NCBI RefSeq assembly: GCF_900090285.1
Contig: NZ_LT607754.1
Location: 6,350,001-6,414,000 of the forward strand
Origin: Micromonospora inositola
GTDB lineage: Bacteria > Actinomycetota > Actinomycetes > Mycobacteriales > Micromonosporaceae
DNA: 64,000 nt
Direction of reading: 5' to 3'
The position numbers and the translations under genes were made by a program. The notes beneath the pieces were generated by a model. The model was not told the origin of the DNA. It saw only the letters and a list, made by a program, of their open reading frames with translations, and made no database searches. Below, in pieces: positions 1 to 9,619 of this stretch (position 1 is its first letter; every line of letters begins with the position of its first letter).

Positions 1-910
1 GCAGGGGCCGGCCGTCCTGGGCGATCAGGGTCGTGTGGTTGCCGTGCGGGTGGAAGGGATGGTTCAGGGCACCCACGTTGATCATCCGGACCAGAGCGGG
101 CGGAGTGCCGGGCGACGTCGGGCGGATCCGCACCAGGGCCCCGTACGGCTGGTTGGGCAGCAGCCCGGAGCCGTTGTCCTGGATGGTGTCCGGAAACTCC
201 CGCCCGTTGATGGCGAAGTAGCGGTCGCGCCGGGCGTTCACGTCGTACGTCGCGCCGGTCTCCACCGCGTGGTGCAGATCGGGATCGATCTCGCTGAGCA
301 GCAGGAGGTACTCGCGCGCCGGGTCGAACGCGGTCGGGGCGTCGTAGGCGTAGCCCGGGCCGAGGCTCGGGCGCACGACCAGCGCGCCGTAGAGGCCCAT
401 CTCGATCTGCTTGGCGATGTCCGAGCCGCTCTCGTACAGGTAGGTGCCCGGACTGCCGGCCGTGAAGCGGTAGCTGACGGTCCCGTTCGTCGCCGCCGCC
501 TCGGTGGTCAACAGACCCGCGGCGCCGCCGGTGGCGGCCACCGCCGCGTCCTGGCCCGGGAACACGATGGACGCGGGCTCCGGCAGGTTGTTGGTGAGGT
601 TGACGACGACCGTCTCCCCCTGAGTCACGCACAGCACCGGTCCGGGGCTCTGGAATTGACCGCTGTCGGGGGCGTCGGCGTTGGCGTAGCTCCACATGAA
701 GACGCTGTTGCCGTCGGGTGTCCCGATGTAGCCGGTCTTCGCCACCAGGTTGAAGGTGTGCGTGCCGCCCGAGACGGCGCCGGGTGTGCACACCATGCCG
801 ATCCTGGGCGCCCCGGCGGGCAGCGCGTCGGCGTGTCCGGGAGCCAGCAGCGCCGAGCCGGCGGCGAGCGTGACGACGGCGGCCAGCCGTTGGGCTTTCT
901 GCCTCATCAT
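1..910 (-). CDS. secreted multicopper-oxidase-like protein, 3' end outside window
   Basis: Cupredoxin-fold protein, read for 303 residues before the window ends. It begins MMRQKAQRLAAVV with a hydrophobic signal peptide ending near residue 28. The places where the first domain should carry copper ligands are degenerate: SIVFPGQ (residues 114-120) stands where HWHG is expected and YLYESG (158-162) where YHSH is expected. A histidine-rich HPFHPHGNH lies at 284-292. It starts 33 bp after the preceding oxidase gene behind GGAAGGAAGG, so it is the third gene of an operon. ATG codons at 910 and 907 are both possible. Substrate unknown; C-terminal copper sites cannot be judged. Confidence 0.88.
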   Translation of the reverse strand, partial: MMRQKAQRLAAVVTLAAGSALLAPGHADALPAGAPRIGMVCTPGAVSGGTHTFNLVAKTGYIGTPDGNSVFMWSYANADAPDSGQFQSPGPVLCVTQGETVVVNLTNNLPEPASIVFPGQDAAVAATGGAAGLLTTEAAATNGTVSYRFTAGSPGTYLYESGSDIAKQIEMGLYGALVVRPSLGPGYAYDAPTAFDPAREYLLLLSEIDPDLHHAVETGATYDVNARRDRYFAINGREFPDTIQDNGSGLLPNQPYGALVRIRPTSPGTPPALVRMINVGALNHPFHPHGNHTTLIAQDGRPL

Positions 911-943
911 GGCCTTCCTTCCGCGACGCGCGGCCGCGCCCGC

Positions 944-2248
944 TCAGACATAGGTCTGGCTCACAACGGTTTGGGCTGGCAGGGGACGCGCCGGCGAGTA
1001 CACCCGGACCTCGGTCATCATTCCCCCGGGCCCCGGGGCGATGGAGCCGAAGTTCGCGAGCTTTCGCCAGTCCCGGTTCTTGAAGTAGTAGACGTTGTAG
1101 CTTCCCCAGCCGTCCGAACCGGACGGTCGCGCCGCGTCGTAGCCCGGCGCGTCGAACAGCACGTCGCGCGCCTCGCCGGGGCCGAGGTACAGGGTGTTGG
1201 TCCAGTACGACGTGTCGACGGCGCCGTTGCGCAGCAGCGCGGCGTCCTGCCCGATGACGTGCATCGGAATCCCCGGCAACTGCATGCTGTGCTGCTGGTA
1301 GCCGAGGTTGGCCAGCCGCAACAGGGCCCGGTCCCCCGGGTTGACCTGGATGAGCGCGGAGTTCGGCTGGCTGTAGTCCGGAGCGTCGTCGTAGTTCGGG
1401 TTCGGGGTGGCGATCCGCATGGTCGCAGGCAGGCTGCCGCTGTCGTTGGGCAGCACGGTCTGCGGATAGACCCGCCCGTTGAGCGTGAACCACTGCGGGT
1501 CGTAGTCCGTCGCGATGGACTCCTGGATGTCCCGGTCACCGTCGTGAAAGTTCGTCCACAGCTCGTTGAGCAGGATGGCAAAGTGGCGGTGATAGCCGGT
1601 CGACCCGTCCCCGTCGTTGTAGGCGAACCGGGTGAACCCGCCGATCGAGGTGCCGTCCTGCAAAGGCCGGACGAAGACGATCCCCGTCATTCCCATCTGT
1701 ACATGCTCGACGTCCTCAAAGTGGCAGTGGTACATGTAGGTGCCCTCGCGGTGCGGGCGGTAGAAGTAGGTCAACTGCTTGCCGATGGGCACCGCCACGG
1801 ACACCTCGGGCACGCCGTCGTTCAACGGCGACGGCAGGTCGAAGCCGTGCCAGTGGATGGTGTGGGAGTCCGTCAGGTCGGGGCGCTGCACCAGACCCAG
1901 GTTGGTCAGGGTGATCTTGATCTCGTCGTTCTGCAGGAACTCGAGGGGCGGCGCGGTGTGCTTGGTGTGCCCCTTGTAGGTGGCGGTCAGCTGCGTCACG
2001 GACAGGGAAGGGTCGACGGGGACGAAGCCGAAGATGTAGAGGGGGTTGCCCTCCCGGCCGGGGACGCTGAGGTACCCGTCCGTGGCCACCAGGGACAGCT
2101 CGCTCGTTGCCGCCTCCGCGCGGCGGGCGCCCAAGGGGCCGTACGCCGCGACCGTGCCGATGAGTCCGCCGGCAGCGGCTCCTGCCGCGCCCCAGCCCAC
2201 CGCTCTGAGGAACTCTCTCCGTGTCGAGGCTCGCGCCATAGGTTTCAC
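944..2248 (-). CDS. Tat-exported multicopper-oxidase-like protein, two-domain
   Basis: 434 residues. The twin-arginine signal (RREFLRAVGWG, residues 10-20) predicts folded export. Domain 1 carries HWHG (132-135) and YHCHFEDVEH (173-182) followed by M185 and M187, ligand-type motifs of multicopper oxidases. Domain 2 has the usual non-copper strand (RLANLGYQQHSMQLPG, 311-326). It stops there, so the third cupredoxin domain with its H-x-x-H-x-H and HCH ligands is missing compared with ordinary three-domain enzymes. Start is GTG at 2248, six bases after GAGGAG; the SD overlaps the stop codon of the upstream giant gene, so translation is probably coupled. Middle gene of a three-gene operon. Confidence 0.92.
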   Translation of the reverse strand: MKPMARASTRREFLRAVGWGAAGAAAGGLIGTVAAYGPLGARRAEAATSELSLVATDGYLSVPGREGNPLYIFGFVPVDPSLSVTQLTATYKGHTKHTAPPLEFLQNDEIKITLTNLGLVQRPDLTDSHTIHWHGFDLPSPLNDGVPEVSVAVPIGKQLTYFYRPHREGTYMYHCHFEDVEHVQMGMTGIVFVRPLQDGTSIGGFTRFAYNDGDGSTGYHRHFAILLNELWTNFHDGDRDIQESIATDYDPQWFTLNGRVYPQTVLPNDSGSLPATMRIATPNPNYDDAPDYSQPNSALIQVNPGDRALLRLANLGYQQHSMQLPGIPMHVIGQDAALLRNGAVDTSYWTNTLYLGPGEARDVLFDAPGYDAARPSGSDGWGSYNVYYFKNRDWRKLANFGSIAPGPGGMMTEVRVYSPARPLPAQTVVSQTYV

Positions 2249-2258
2249 ATCGGACTCC

Positions 2259-5200
2259 TCACTGGCCGCTCGGGGCGACGATCACCGGTATTCCGGCCAG
2301 TTCGTCAGCGCCGAGATCCCACGGCGTGGTGTCCCGCCCCGACACCCGCAGCTGCGGACGGCTCTGACCGTCGATGTCGCCGGGGGTTCCGGTGGGAGCG
2401 CCGATCGCGGTGGCGGAACATGCCGAGATGGTCGCCGGGACCGGGGTGTTCGAGCAGCGCACGCCGCGGTCGATCGCCGGCGAGGTGCCCTGGAGGTGGT
2501 AGTCGCCGGTGAGTCCCACCGGCGGATCCTGCCCGGTGATCGTCACCGCCGCGGTCTGCGGGTCCAGCCGCGACCCGGACACGGTCAGCTCGTTGACGAA
2601 CGGCGTCGTGAACAGCGGGTTCTCGCCGATGCGGTTCGCCTGGCCACCGGGCAGGGGCCGCAGCACGCCGTCCGGTCCCAGGATCTGGCCGGTGGTCAGC
2701 GTGGAGTACCGCGCCGTGAACGTGTCGGTGTCGGTGGTCGTCCCGCGCACCTCGAAGTCGATGAACCCTTGATCGACCAGGGTCGCCCCCGGGCCGGGCT
2801 GGCTCAGGGTGAACGCGTCGTTGTTCCAGAAGATGTTGTTGAACAGCGCCACCGGGTTCGAGAAGCGCGGCGAACCGGCGGGCAGCATCGCCTGGAACAG
2901 CGGGTCATTCGCCTCCGAGGCCAGGCCCGCGGAGTGCGGGTTGCCGTCCGAGTCCTCGGACGATCCCGTCGAGACGTTGTTGGCCACGGTGTTGTTGACG
3001 ATGGACACGTTGGACGAGTCGTCCAGCGTGATGGCCCCGCCGACGTCGGCCGCGCCGTTGTTGTTGATCATGTTGTTGCGGATGTTGATCCGCGCGGTGA
3101 GGGCGTCGAGCACGAACAGCCCGCCGCCGTCGTCGCCGGAGTAGTTGCTCTGGATCAGGTTGCGGTCGACATCCACCGTCCCGGTCCCGTTGCCCAGCGA
3201 GGCCGGCGAGCCCACCGGCAGCTCGGTCTCGATGGCGATGCCGGCGCCGGAGTCGACGGAGTCGTTGTAGTAGATCTGGTTGTCGTGGATTCGGCCGCCG
3301 GGGCTGAGGCCGATGTGGGCGACGCCGGCTCCGTAGTTCACGCTGAAGTTCGAGCAGATGATGTTGCTGGCGAGCTCGTACCCGTTGGAGCCGTAGAACA
3401 GCCCCACGGCGCCGGCCTCGGTCAGGCCGCCGTTGCCGGTCAGCCGGTTGTTGGCGATCCGCACGTTGTAGTTGTGATTCACCCGCGCGCCGGTTCCGCG
3501 CGGCCCGGCGTCGTACGGCTGGCCGAGCGCGATGCCACCGGCGACGATCCCGCCGTTGTTCTCCAGCACGTTGTTGGTCAGCTGCATGTTGTTGGCGGAG
3601 GCCTGCAGCTGAATGCCGCCCGCCCCATCGCCCTGACCGGTGGTCAGGCCCAGGCCGTCGATGCGGGCCCGGTTGAACGCCGCGGTGAGGCCGGTGCCGA
3701 TGTCGTACGCCGTCGTGGTCTTGGCCAGCACGGTGATGTCCGCGCCGCGCAGCACCGGGTGATTGCCGGTCACCCCGGCGTAGGGCGAGTTGGCGCTGAT
3801 CGTCGCGTCGTAGTCTGTCGCGTTCTGCTGGAAGTACCGGCCGTCGATGACGGTGCCGGGGACGTTGAACCGCGGGTCCTCGGGGTCGCGGGCCTGCAGC
3901 TCGTGGGCGCCGATGATGCCGCCGGGACCCCGTCCCTGCAGCTTGAGCGGCTTCCACAGCAGCACGTTCTCGTTGTATACGCCGGGCGAGAGCACGAGCA
4001 GGCTACCGGGCGCGGCGCTGTTGATCGCGTTCTGCAGCGCGTGCGCTCCGCCGTTTCCAGCGGCTGGCGGTGGCGGTGGCACGTTCACCACGGTCGGCGT
4101 GTAGGTGACGATGTCCGTGCCGGAGCCGTTGCTGCCCAGCACGTGCAGCGTGATGCCGTTGACGCTCGACACGCCACCGTTCGCGTCCGCCGTCGTGATC
4201 GTCAGCTGCTTCGGCCCGGGTCGGAAGGTGGAGCTGAGCGCCGGCACGTTCAGCACGATGGTGTCGGGCGTGGAGCCGCTGCCCGGGGTCCAGCTGACGA
4301 TGCCGCCGTTGGCCCGGGTCAGGGTCTGCACCTGGCTGGTGCGGCCGTCGGTCAGCGTCGCCCGCACGCCGGTCGTGCCCGTGGCCGTGCCGGTCGCGCC
4401 GATGAAGTCGGCCTGGACGGTGATCTGCCGGCTGCCGGTGGCCGGCACGACCGGGAGGGAGACCTGCAGCAGCTCGGGCCGTGCCGGGACGGCGGGGTCC
4501 TCGCATGCGGTGCCGGAGATCGGGTCCAGCGGCAGGTCGAGCTGCGTGGTCAGGCCCGGCCACGCCTCGGCCGGCGTGGTGGCGACCAGCAGGTTCGGGT
4601 TGAAGTTGGCGTTCGGGTGTTCCTTGGTCCCCGGGTCGTCGACCTTGACCAGGTACATGCCGGGGCACGGGCCCTGCGGGATCGGGCAGTTGAACGTCTC
4701 GGTCGAGGGCACCAGCACCTCGAACGAGCCGTCGGGGCTGGTGGTCACGGTCGTCAGCAGCCGCCAGGTGTTCGGGTCGTACGGCTGGTTGACGTTCGGC
4801 ACGGTGTCCACCCGGGCGTAGATGCCGACCGGGATGCCGGCGATCGGCCGCGGCTCGCCGTACCACGGGGACAGCTTGTTGCGCTCGAAGTAGATGTCGT
4901 TGAAGACCTGCCCGACCAGGCGGCCCGGCGGCTGCACGTCGCCGGTCCGGTTGTCAGCGGCGTTCGTCCCGTTGGGGTCGGTCCGGAAGTTCGTCATGAG
5001 GAAGAAGTCGGCGTTGGCGTTCTGGCCGTTCTCTAGGACGACCAGGCGCTTGTCGCACAGCGGTCGGGAGGTGCTGGTGGCCTGGTTTCCGGTGTAGTAG
5101 ACGCTCCGGGGCGTCAGGGTGGACTGGTCGATGACGTGGCCGTCGCCGGCGCACGGCGGCGGCGGGATCTGCGGGGCGAACTGGTTGCCGAGATCGACGT

Positions 5201-7649
5201 TGACGTCTTCCTCCCGGACGATGTGGTACAGGCATCCCTGGCCGCCGCCGGGGACGGCGCCCTTCGGGTTGCTGACCCGCTGGGTGGCACCCGACGGGTT
5301 GCAGGCACGGGTGTCGGCGACATCCTTCGGCATGACCACATGGGTGATGTAGGTGCCGGCCACGAGCGGGTGATCCGAAGGATCCGACCCGTCCGTGCAC
5401 AGGTCCGTGCCCAGGTTCAGGCCACTCGGGCAGTAGTCGGCGAAGGCGTAGCCGCCGTCGAACGCCCCGTCCTTGGCCTGCTCGCCGGTCAGCGGCACCT
5501 CCAGGCAGTTCGGCCCGATCTTCGGGTTGAACTGCGCGGTGATGTCCGCTCCGCTGAAGTCCCGGATCGGGTTGCAGCTCTGCTTGAACGTGTTGCCGTC
5601 GGGCTGCGGGTCCTGGCTCGCGTTCGGCTGCTGCCAGTGGTCGGTGACGTAGCGGTTGAGGACGACGTCGTCGGCCGTGTTCGGCTGGCGGTCGGGCCCG
5701 GGGCCTTCGAGCAGGACGGTCACGTCGGGGATGCCCGGCTCGTAGTCCTCGGCGGCCTGGAACCGCGCGTCGAACTCGTTGCGGGTGGTGCCGTTGAAGG
5801 TGATGCCGACGATCTGGCCGGGCGTACCGGCCGGGTAGTCGCGCTTCCCGAAGTCGACCGTCGCGCGGTGGCCCTCGAGCAGGAGCTGGTTGTGCAGCAG
5901 ACCGCCGCCCTGGTTCGTCGGCACGCACGGGTTGGCCGGCACCGCCGGGGGCGCCACGCTGCAGGACGGGGTGACCGCTCCGGTGTGTTCGTCGTGCACG
6001 GACGGGCCAGGGTAGGCGGTGAAGCGGGCGAAGCCCTGCTCGTTGACGATCCACCGGCCGAGCGCACCGCCCTCCGCCGTCGGGTATTCGTAGTGGCCGT
6101 TGGCGTTGGTGAACGTGGCCTCCTTGATCGAGCCGTCGCGCCACCGCTGGTCCACGTCGGTGTTCGCAATCGCCGGGTCGACGCCCGCGTCGTACCGGCC
6201 GTTGTTGTTCAGGTCCTTGTAGACGTGCCCGTCCAGCCAGCCGAACCAGCGGGAGACGCCGAGTCCGACCTCACCGTCGTCGCCGGTGTCGTTGACGTCG
6301 ACGGTCTGTCCTGCGCCCACAGTGAGGGGCTTGAAGCGCATGATGTAGCTGAGCTGCTCATCCCAGACGGCCAGGTTGTAGGTCCCGGCGGGGACGTGCG
6401 GAATGTCGAAGTTGCCCGCGGCGTCGCCCCGGCCGACGTACACGGTCCGGTCGGTGGTGCTGTCGGACAGCGCGACGAACGGGTTCTCCACCGGCTCGTT
6501 GTAGGTGCCGGTGGTGTAGGGCGCCCATTCCACCCAGTTGCGCGCTCTGCCGGTGATCTCGCCCGTGCCGCTGCTGGTGAACGGGGCGGGAGAGCATACG
6601 AAGCCGAACCAGTACGCGGTGCGGTTGTTCGGCGGTTCCCACAGCTGCTCGCCCGGAGCGCCGGTGCCGTCACTGCCCTCCTCGACGGGGGCCAGCAGCT
6701 GCAACCCACCGTCGATGGTCGTGGTCTGGTACCACCGGCTGTCCGGGTCGCTGTTGCAGGGCTGGTCCGGCGGATGGACGTCGATGAAGTACGTAGCCGG
6801 CCCCAGGTCGTCGAGCTGGGTGAACCCGGTGCCGTCGGTCAGACAGTTCCCGCCGCAGAGCGGATTGTTGTTGTAGTCGACGGTGACCGCGTTGCCGGTC
6901 TGCTCCTCGAGCCCGACCTTGAAGCCCTCCAGGCCCCCCTCTTCGGTGTCCGGGGCGCCGTTGGCCCACGCGGTGTCCTCGAACACGAACACCCGGATCT
7001 TGCCCAGTGGCAGGGGGTGGTCCTCGCTCTGCTCGGTCAGATCGATCCGCGCGGCCAGCGTTCCGTCAGCTGCGGCGTCGTCGGGCAGCGTGATGTGCTT
7101 GCCCCACATCTTGTGGTTCAGCGAGCGGACCGAGATCAGGTAACGTCCCGCGGGCAGCTTGACCGTGGGGCGGCTCTGGTCACCTTCCGCCACGATCGGA
7201 CTGTTGCTCTCGGTGTTCAAGGCGAGCGGATCGCTGGGCAGCTTCGTGTTGTCCGCGTTGATGATGTACGTGAAGTTCCCGAGCTGCCCCGCGGCCGGGT
7301 TGTCCCGAGCGGTCGCGAAGTCGCGCGCGTCCACGGTGACCGCGCAGCCCCCGGCCGGGCACGCGGTAGCCGCCAGCGCCGAAGAGACGACACCGGTGAG
7401 TCCCATGACCGGTGGAAGGAGAGCGGCGACCATGAGGACGACCGCCGATGGTGCGATCACTCGACGAATTCGCCCGGGTCGCCTCCGTACCGGGAGGAGA
7501 AGGATTGGCCCCGTCCGTGGATCGACTCGCCCTGAACGGCGAGCGGCCGGTGTGGCGGCCGACCGCCTGACAGAAAGCCGTGAACCCCACGCCTTCCACG
7601 CTGTACGCAATGCGCTTCTCATCGTCCGGCTCGACCGGCCTGGTCGCAT
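2259..7649 (-). CDS. giant secreted SdrD-like / right-handed beta-helix protein
   Basis: 1,796 residues. A basic N-terminus and hydrophobic segment around residues 65-92 form an unusually late signal sequence. An SdrD/Cna-B-like module with the calcium-loop-like DLNNNGRYDAGVD sits near residue 470, a second such module near 910, an Ig-like stretch near 1056-1173, and a right-handed parallel beta-helix near 1203-1586 (repeating NN-x-L / G-G-I turns). The C-terminus ends in a DLGADE motif common after such helices. ATG 7649 is preferred because GGGAGG lies eight bases upstream; a GTG three codons earlier overlaps that SD. First gene of an operon with two multicopper-oxidase-like proteins, suggesting a surface scaffold or partner for them (inference). 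Confidence 0.9.
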   Translation of the reverse strand: MRPGRSSRTMRSALRTAWKAWGSRLSVRRSAATPAARRSGRVDPRTGPILLLPVRRRPGRIRRVIAPSAVVLMVAALLPPVMGLTGVVSSALAATACPAGGCAVTVDARDFATARDNPAAGQLGNFTYIINADNTKLPSDPLALNTESNSPIVAEGDQSRPTVKLPAGRYLISVRSLNHKMWGKHITLPDDAAADGTLAARIDLTEQSEDHPLPLGKIRVFVFEDTAWANGAPDTEEGGLEGFKVGLEEQTGNAVTVDYNNNPLCGGNCLTDGTGFTQLDDLGPATYFIDVHPPDQPCNSDPDSRWYQTTTIDGGLQLLAPVEEGSDGTGAPGEQLWEPPNNRTAYWFGFVCSPAPFTSSGTGEITGRARNWVEWAPYTTGTYNEPVENPFVALSDSTTDRTVYVGRGDAAGNFDIPHVPAGTYNLAVWDEQLSYIMRFKPLTVGAGQTVDVNDTGDDGEVGLGVSRWFGWLDGHVYKDLNNNGRYDAGVDPAIANTDVDQRWRDGSIKEATFTNANGHYEYPTAEGGALGRWIVNEQGFARFTAYPGPSVHDEHTGAVTPSCSVAPPAVPANPCVPTNQGGGLLHNQLLLEGHRATVDFGKRDYPAGTPGQIVGITFNGTTRNEFDARFQAAEDYEPGIPDVTVLLEGPGPDRQPNTADDVVLNRYVTDHWQQPNASQDPQPDGNTFKQSCNPIRDFSGADITAQFNPKIGPNCLEVPLTGEQAKDGAFDGGYAFADYCPSGLNLGTDLCTDGSDPSDHPLVAGTYITHVVMPKDVADTRACNPSGATQRVSNPKGAVPGGGQGCLYHIVREEDVNVDLGNQFAPQIPPPPCAGDGHVIDQSTLTPRSVYYTGNQATSTSRPLCDKRLVVLENGQNANADFFLMTNFRTDPNGTNAADNRTGDVQPPGRLVGQVFNDIYFERNKLSPWYGEPRPIAGIPVGIYARVDTVPNVNQPYDPNTWRLLTTVTTSPDGSFEVLVPSTETFNCPIPQGPCPGMYLVKVDDPGTKEHPNANFNPNLLVATTPAEAWPGLTTQLDLPLDPISGTACEDPAVPARPELLQVSLPVVPATGSRQITVQADFIGATGTATGTTGVRATLTDGRTSQVQTLTRANGGIVSWTPGSGSTPDTIVLNVPALSSTFRPGPKQLTITTADANGGVSSVNGITLHVLGSNGSGTDIVTYTPTVVNVPPPPPAAGNGGAHALQNAINSAAPGSLLVLSPGVYNENVLLWKPLKLQGRGPGGIIGAHELQARDPEDPRFNVPGTVIDGRYFQQNATDYDATISANSPYAGVTGNHPVLRGADITVLAKTTTAYDIGTGLTAAFNRARIDGLGLTTGQGDGAGGIQLQASANNMQLTNNVLENNGGIVAGGIALGQPYDAGPRGTGARVNHNYNVRIANNRLTGNGGLTEAGAVGLFYGSNGYELASNIICSNFSVNYGAGVAHIGLSPGGRIHDNQIYYNDSVDSGAGIAIETELPVGSPASLGNGTGTVDVDRNLIQSNYSGDDGGGLFVLDALTARINIRNNMINNNGAADVGGAITLDDSSNVSIVNNTVANNVSTGSSEDSDGNPHSAGLASEANDPLFQAMLPAGSPRFSNPVALFNNIFWNNDAFTLSQPGPGATLVDQGFIDFEVRGTTTDTDTFTARYSTLTTGQILGPDGVLRPLPGGQANRIGENPLFTTPFVNELTVSGSRLDPQTAAVTITGQDPPVGLTGDYHLQGTSPAIDRGVRCSNTPVPATISACSATAIGAPTGTPGDIDGQSRPQLRVSGRDTTPWDLGADELAGIPVIVAPSGQ

Positions 7650-7837
7650 CGGTTCCACCTCCCGGCGCGATGCTCGGCACGTATCAGCAGGTCAGAGGAC
7701 GTGTCGTGCATCACCCCGATGATGGCGTCGCGCGGTCGGCACGGGACGTTCGTGACAGGTTTGTCATCTGGCTGTCATGCCACAGGTACGCCGACCGCGA
7801 TCCCCCGCAGGTGCCCTGCGCCGCCTGTTCGGAGGGC

Positions 7838-8929
7838 TCAACCGCCTGCCGCAGACCTCGGCTGCTGAGGCGCGGGCGCCATATCCGTAGACGCCTGTTG
7901 TGCGGCGAAGCGCGGGAAGACGAGCGAGACCGTCGTGCCCACACCGGGCTCGCTGTTCAACCGGAGCGACCCACCCCACGACCCGACAACGGCTCGCACG
8001 ATCGCCAAGCCGAGCCCGGTGCCGGAGAAGATTCCTGGAGGAGCCGGTGGCACACCCGCCTTACTCAGCGCCTCGACCCGCTCCGGTGACATTCCCGTGC
8101 CCGAGTCCGCGACCACGATGGTCCAGCTGTCCCGCGCGCCACTCCCCCCGACCTCGATCCGGTCACCGGGCCTAGTGAACTTGACCGCATTTTCCAGAAG
8201 GCAGTCCAGCGCCACCTCCAGCCGGTCCTGGTTGATCGACGCCGTGCCAATCGTGGAACGCACACTCCACTGCCGATCCGCGGCGGGCCGCCAACGCCGC
8301 ACGACGCCAGCCAACACCAGGTCGACGTCTCGCATCTCCCGGACGTACCGCCCGTCCATCTGAATGAGCGTCACGAGCCGTTGGGTTATGCCGGCCAGCC
8401 GATCCAGCTCCTCCAGCACGATCCGAGTGTCCTCCTGGATCTCGGGGTCGCCGGTGGCAGCCCGCACCAGCTCGGTGTATCCGCGAGCGATCGTGATCGG
8501 GGTTCGCAGCTCATGCGACGCAAGCCTGACGAAGCGGTCCTGGGAATCGGCGCGCCGGCGCTCGACATCGGCAAGTCGGGCGACCTCGGCCACCATCTGC
8601 TGGCGCCGCCGCACATGCCACACCATAACGCCGAAGACCGCAGCCATCAGCGGCACCTCAGTGGTCTCCTCCCACCCGATGGCGGCCACCGAGGCGTGGT
8701 GGACGAGGATATATCCCGTGGTGAGCGCGACGGCGGCGAGCACGGCGGCCATGACAATAGGGCGCCAGAAGGTCAGTCCATACACGACCGAGAGCCCAAT
8801 CCACACGAGATGGAAAGGGATGGTCTCCTTTCCCGGCAGGACGTACATCAGGTAGCTGTTGACAACGGCTGTGAGTGCCCAGCCGGCGAGGAAAAGGCGG
8901 TCATTCCGCGATGAATCGATACCCGACAT
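7838..8929 (-). CDS. sensor histidine kinase
   Basis: 363 residues. About four membrane segments between residues 12 and 105 with almost no external loop suggest intramembrane sensing. A coiled linker follows, then HisKA with ASHELRTP (phospho-acceptor H139), N-box LLENAVKF (N247), G1 box DSGTGM (from D275) and G2 box GTGLGLAI. Its start overlaps the response regulator gene by 29 bp, so the two are co-transcribed. The position between a CusA-like remnant and multicopper oxidases on the same strand suggests it once sensed copper or another metal; the small periplasmic part makes this uncertain. Confidence 0.95.
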   Translation of the reverse strand: MSGIDSSRNDRLFLAGWALTAVVNSYLMYVLPGKETIPFHLVWIGLSVVYGLTFWRPIVMAAVLAAVALTTGYILVHHASVAAIGWEETTEVPLMAAVFGVMVWHVRRRQQMVAEVARLADVERRRADSQDRFVRLASHELRTPITIARGYTELVRAATGDPEIQEDTRIVLEELDRLAGITQRLVTLIQMDGRYVREMRDVDLVLAGVVRRWRPAADRQWSVRSTIGTASINQDRLEVALDCLLENAVKFTRPGDRIEVGGSGARDSWTIVVADSGTGMSPERVEALSKAGVPPAPPGIFSGTGLGLAIVRAVVGSWGGSLRLNSEPGVGTTVSLVFPRFAAQQASTDMAPAPQQPRSAAGG

Positions 8930-9569
8930 TGCGTACTGTCTCCACCCGCTCGGGGGTGTCCAGCTTGGTTCTGAGCCGGCGAATGTACACGTCGACCACG
9001 TTGCTGCCCGGGTCGAACAGAAGTCCCCAGACGTCGGCCAACAGCTCGGCCCGGCTGCACGCCTGCCCGGTTCGCTCCATCAGGTGCTGAAGCAAAAGGA
9101 ACTCCCGCAGCGACAGCTCGACCTGCCGACCGGACACCGAGGCGCGGCGCAGCCGAAGATCCAGGCAGATCGGCCCCACGGACAAGGAACGCTGCGCCGG
9201 ACCCGGGGCGGGGGCGCGCATCCTCGCCCGCACCCGGGCCACCAGCTCCGCCACCGCGAACGGCTTGACGAGAAAGTCGGCCGCGCCCGCCTCCAGGCAG
9301 GCGACCCTGGTGCCGATCTCCGGCACCGCGGACAGTATGAAGACACGTTGGTCGGGGCGGGAGCCAACGAGCCGGTGAAGGATCTCGACACCGCTGATGC
9401 CGGGTAACATCAGATCCAGCATGACAAGATCAAACTCTGTGGCGAGAGCCGTATCCAGACCGTCCCGCCCGGTTCCTGCCCGCTCAACGACGTGCCCGTC
9501 GTCACGCAGCGCGCGCGACACAAGCCGAGCGATTCGGTCGTCGTCCTCCACCACAAGTACCAGCCCCAC
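8901..9569 (-). CDS. OmpR-family response regulator
   Basis: 222 residues. Receiver domain with the acidic cluster EDDD (8-11), phosphorylation site D52 (LVMLDLMLPG) and K102 (LVKPF), followed by an OmpR winged helix (ELSLREFLLLQHL, RAELLADVWG, VDVYIRRLRTKLD, VRNVGYRF). Stop overlaps the kinase start. It precedes the giant protein/oxidase operon on the same strand, with 188 bp between the kinase stop and that operon, so these genes are its most likely nearby targets; no repeated binding box was seen there. Confidence 0.95.
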   Translation of the reverse strand: MGLVLVVEDDDRIARLVSRALRDDGHVVERAGTGRDGLDTALATEFDLVMLDLMLPGISGVEILHRLVGSRPDQRVFILSAVPEIGTRVACLEAGAADFLVKPFAVAELVARVRARMRAPAPGPAQRSLSVGPICLDLRLRRASVSGRQVELSLREFLLLQHLMERTGQACSRAELLADVWGLLFDPGSNVVDVYIRRLRTKLDTPERVETVRNVGYRFIAE

Positions 9570-9619
9570 CGGACACCTCCGTCGGCGACCGCAACATATC
9601 CACCCAACCCCGGATAGCC

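Noticed and set aside
2046..5036. Very long open plus-strand frame (also 35-2512 and 5136-7535)
   Set aside because: They run antisense to the giant protein and oxidase genes; composition is Arg/Val/Gly-rich without domains, typical of GC-rich shadow frames.
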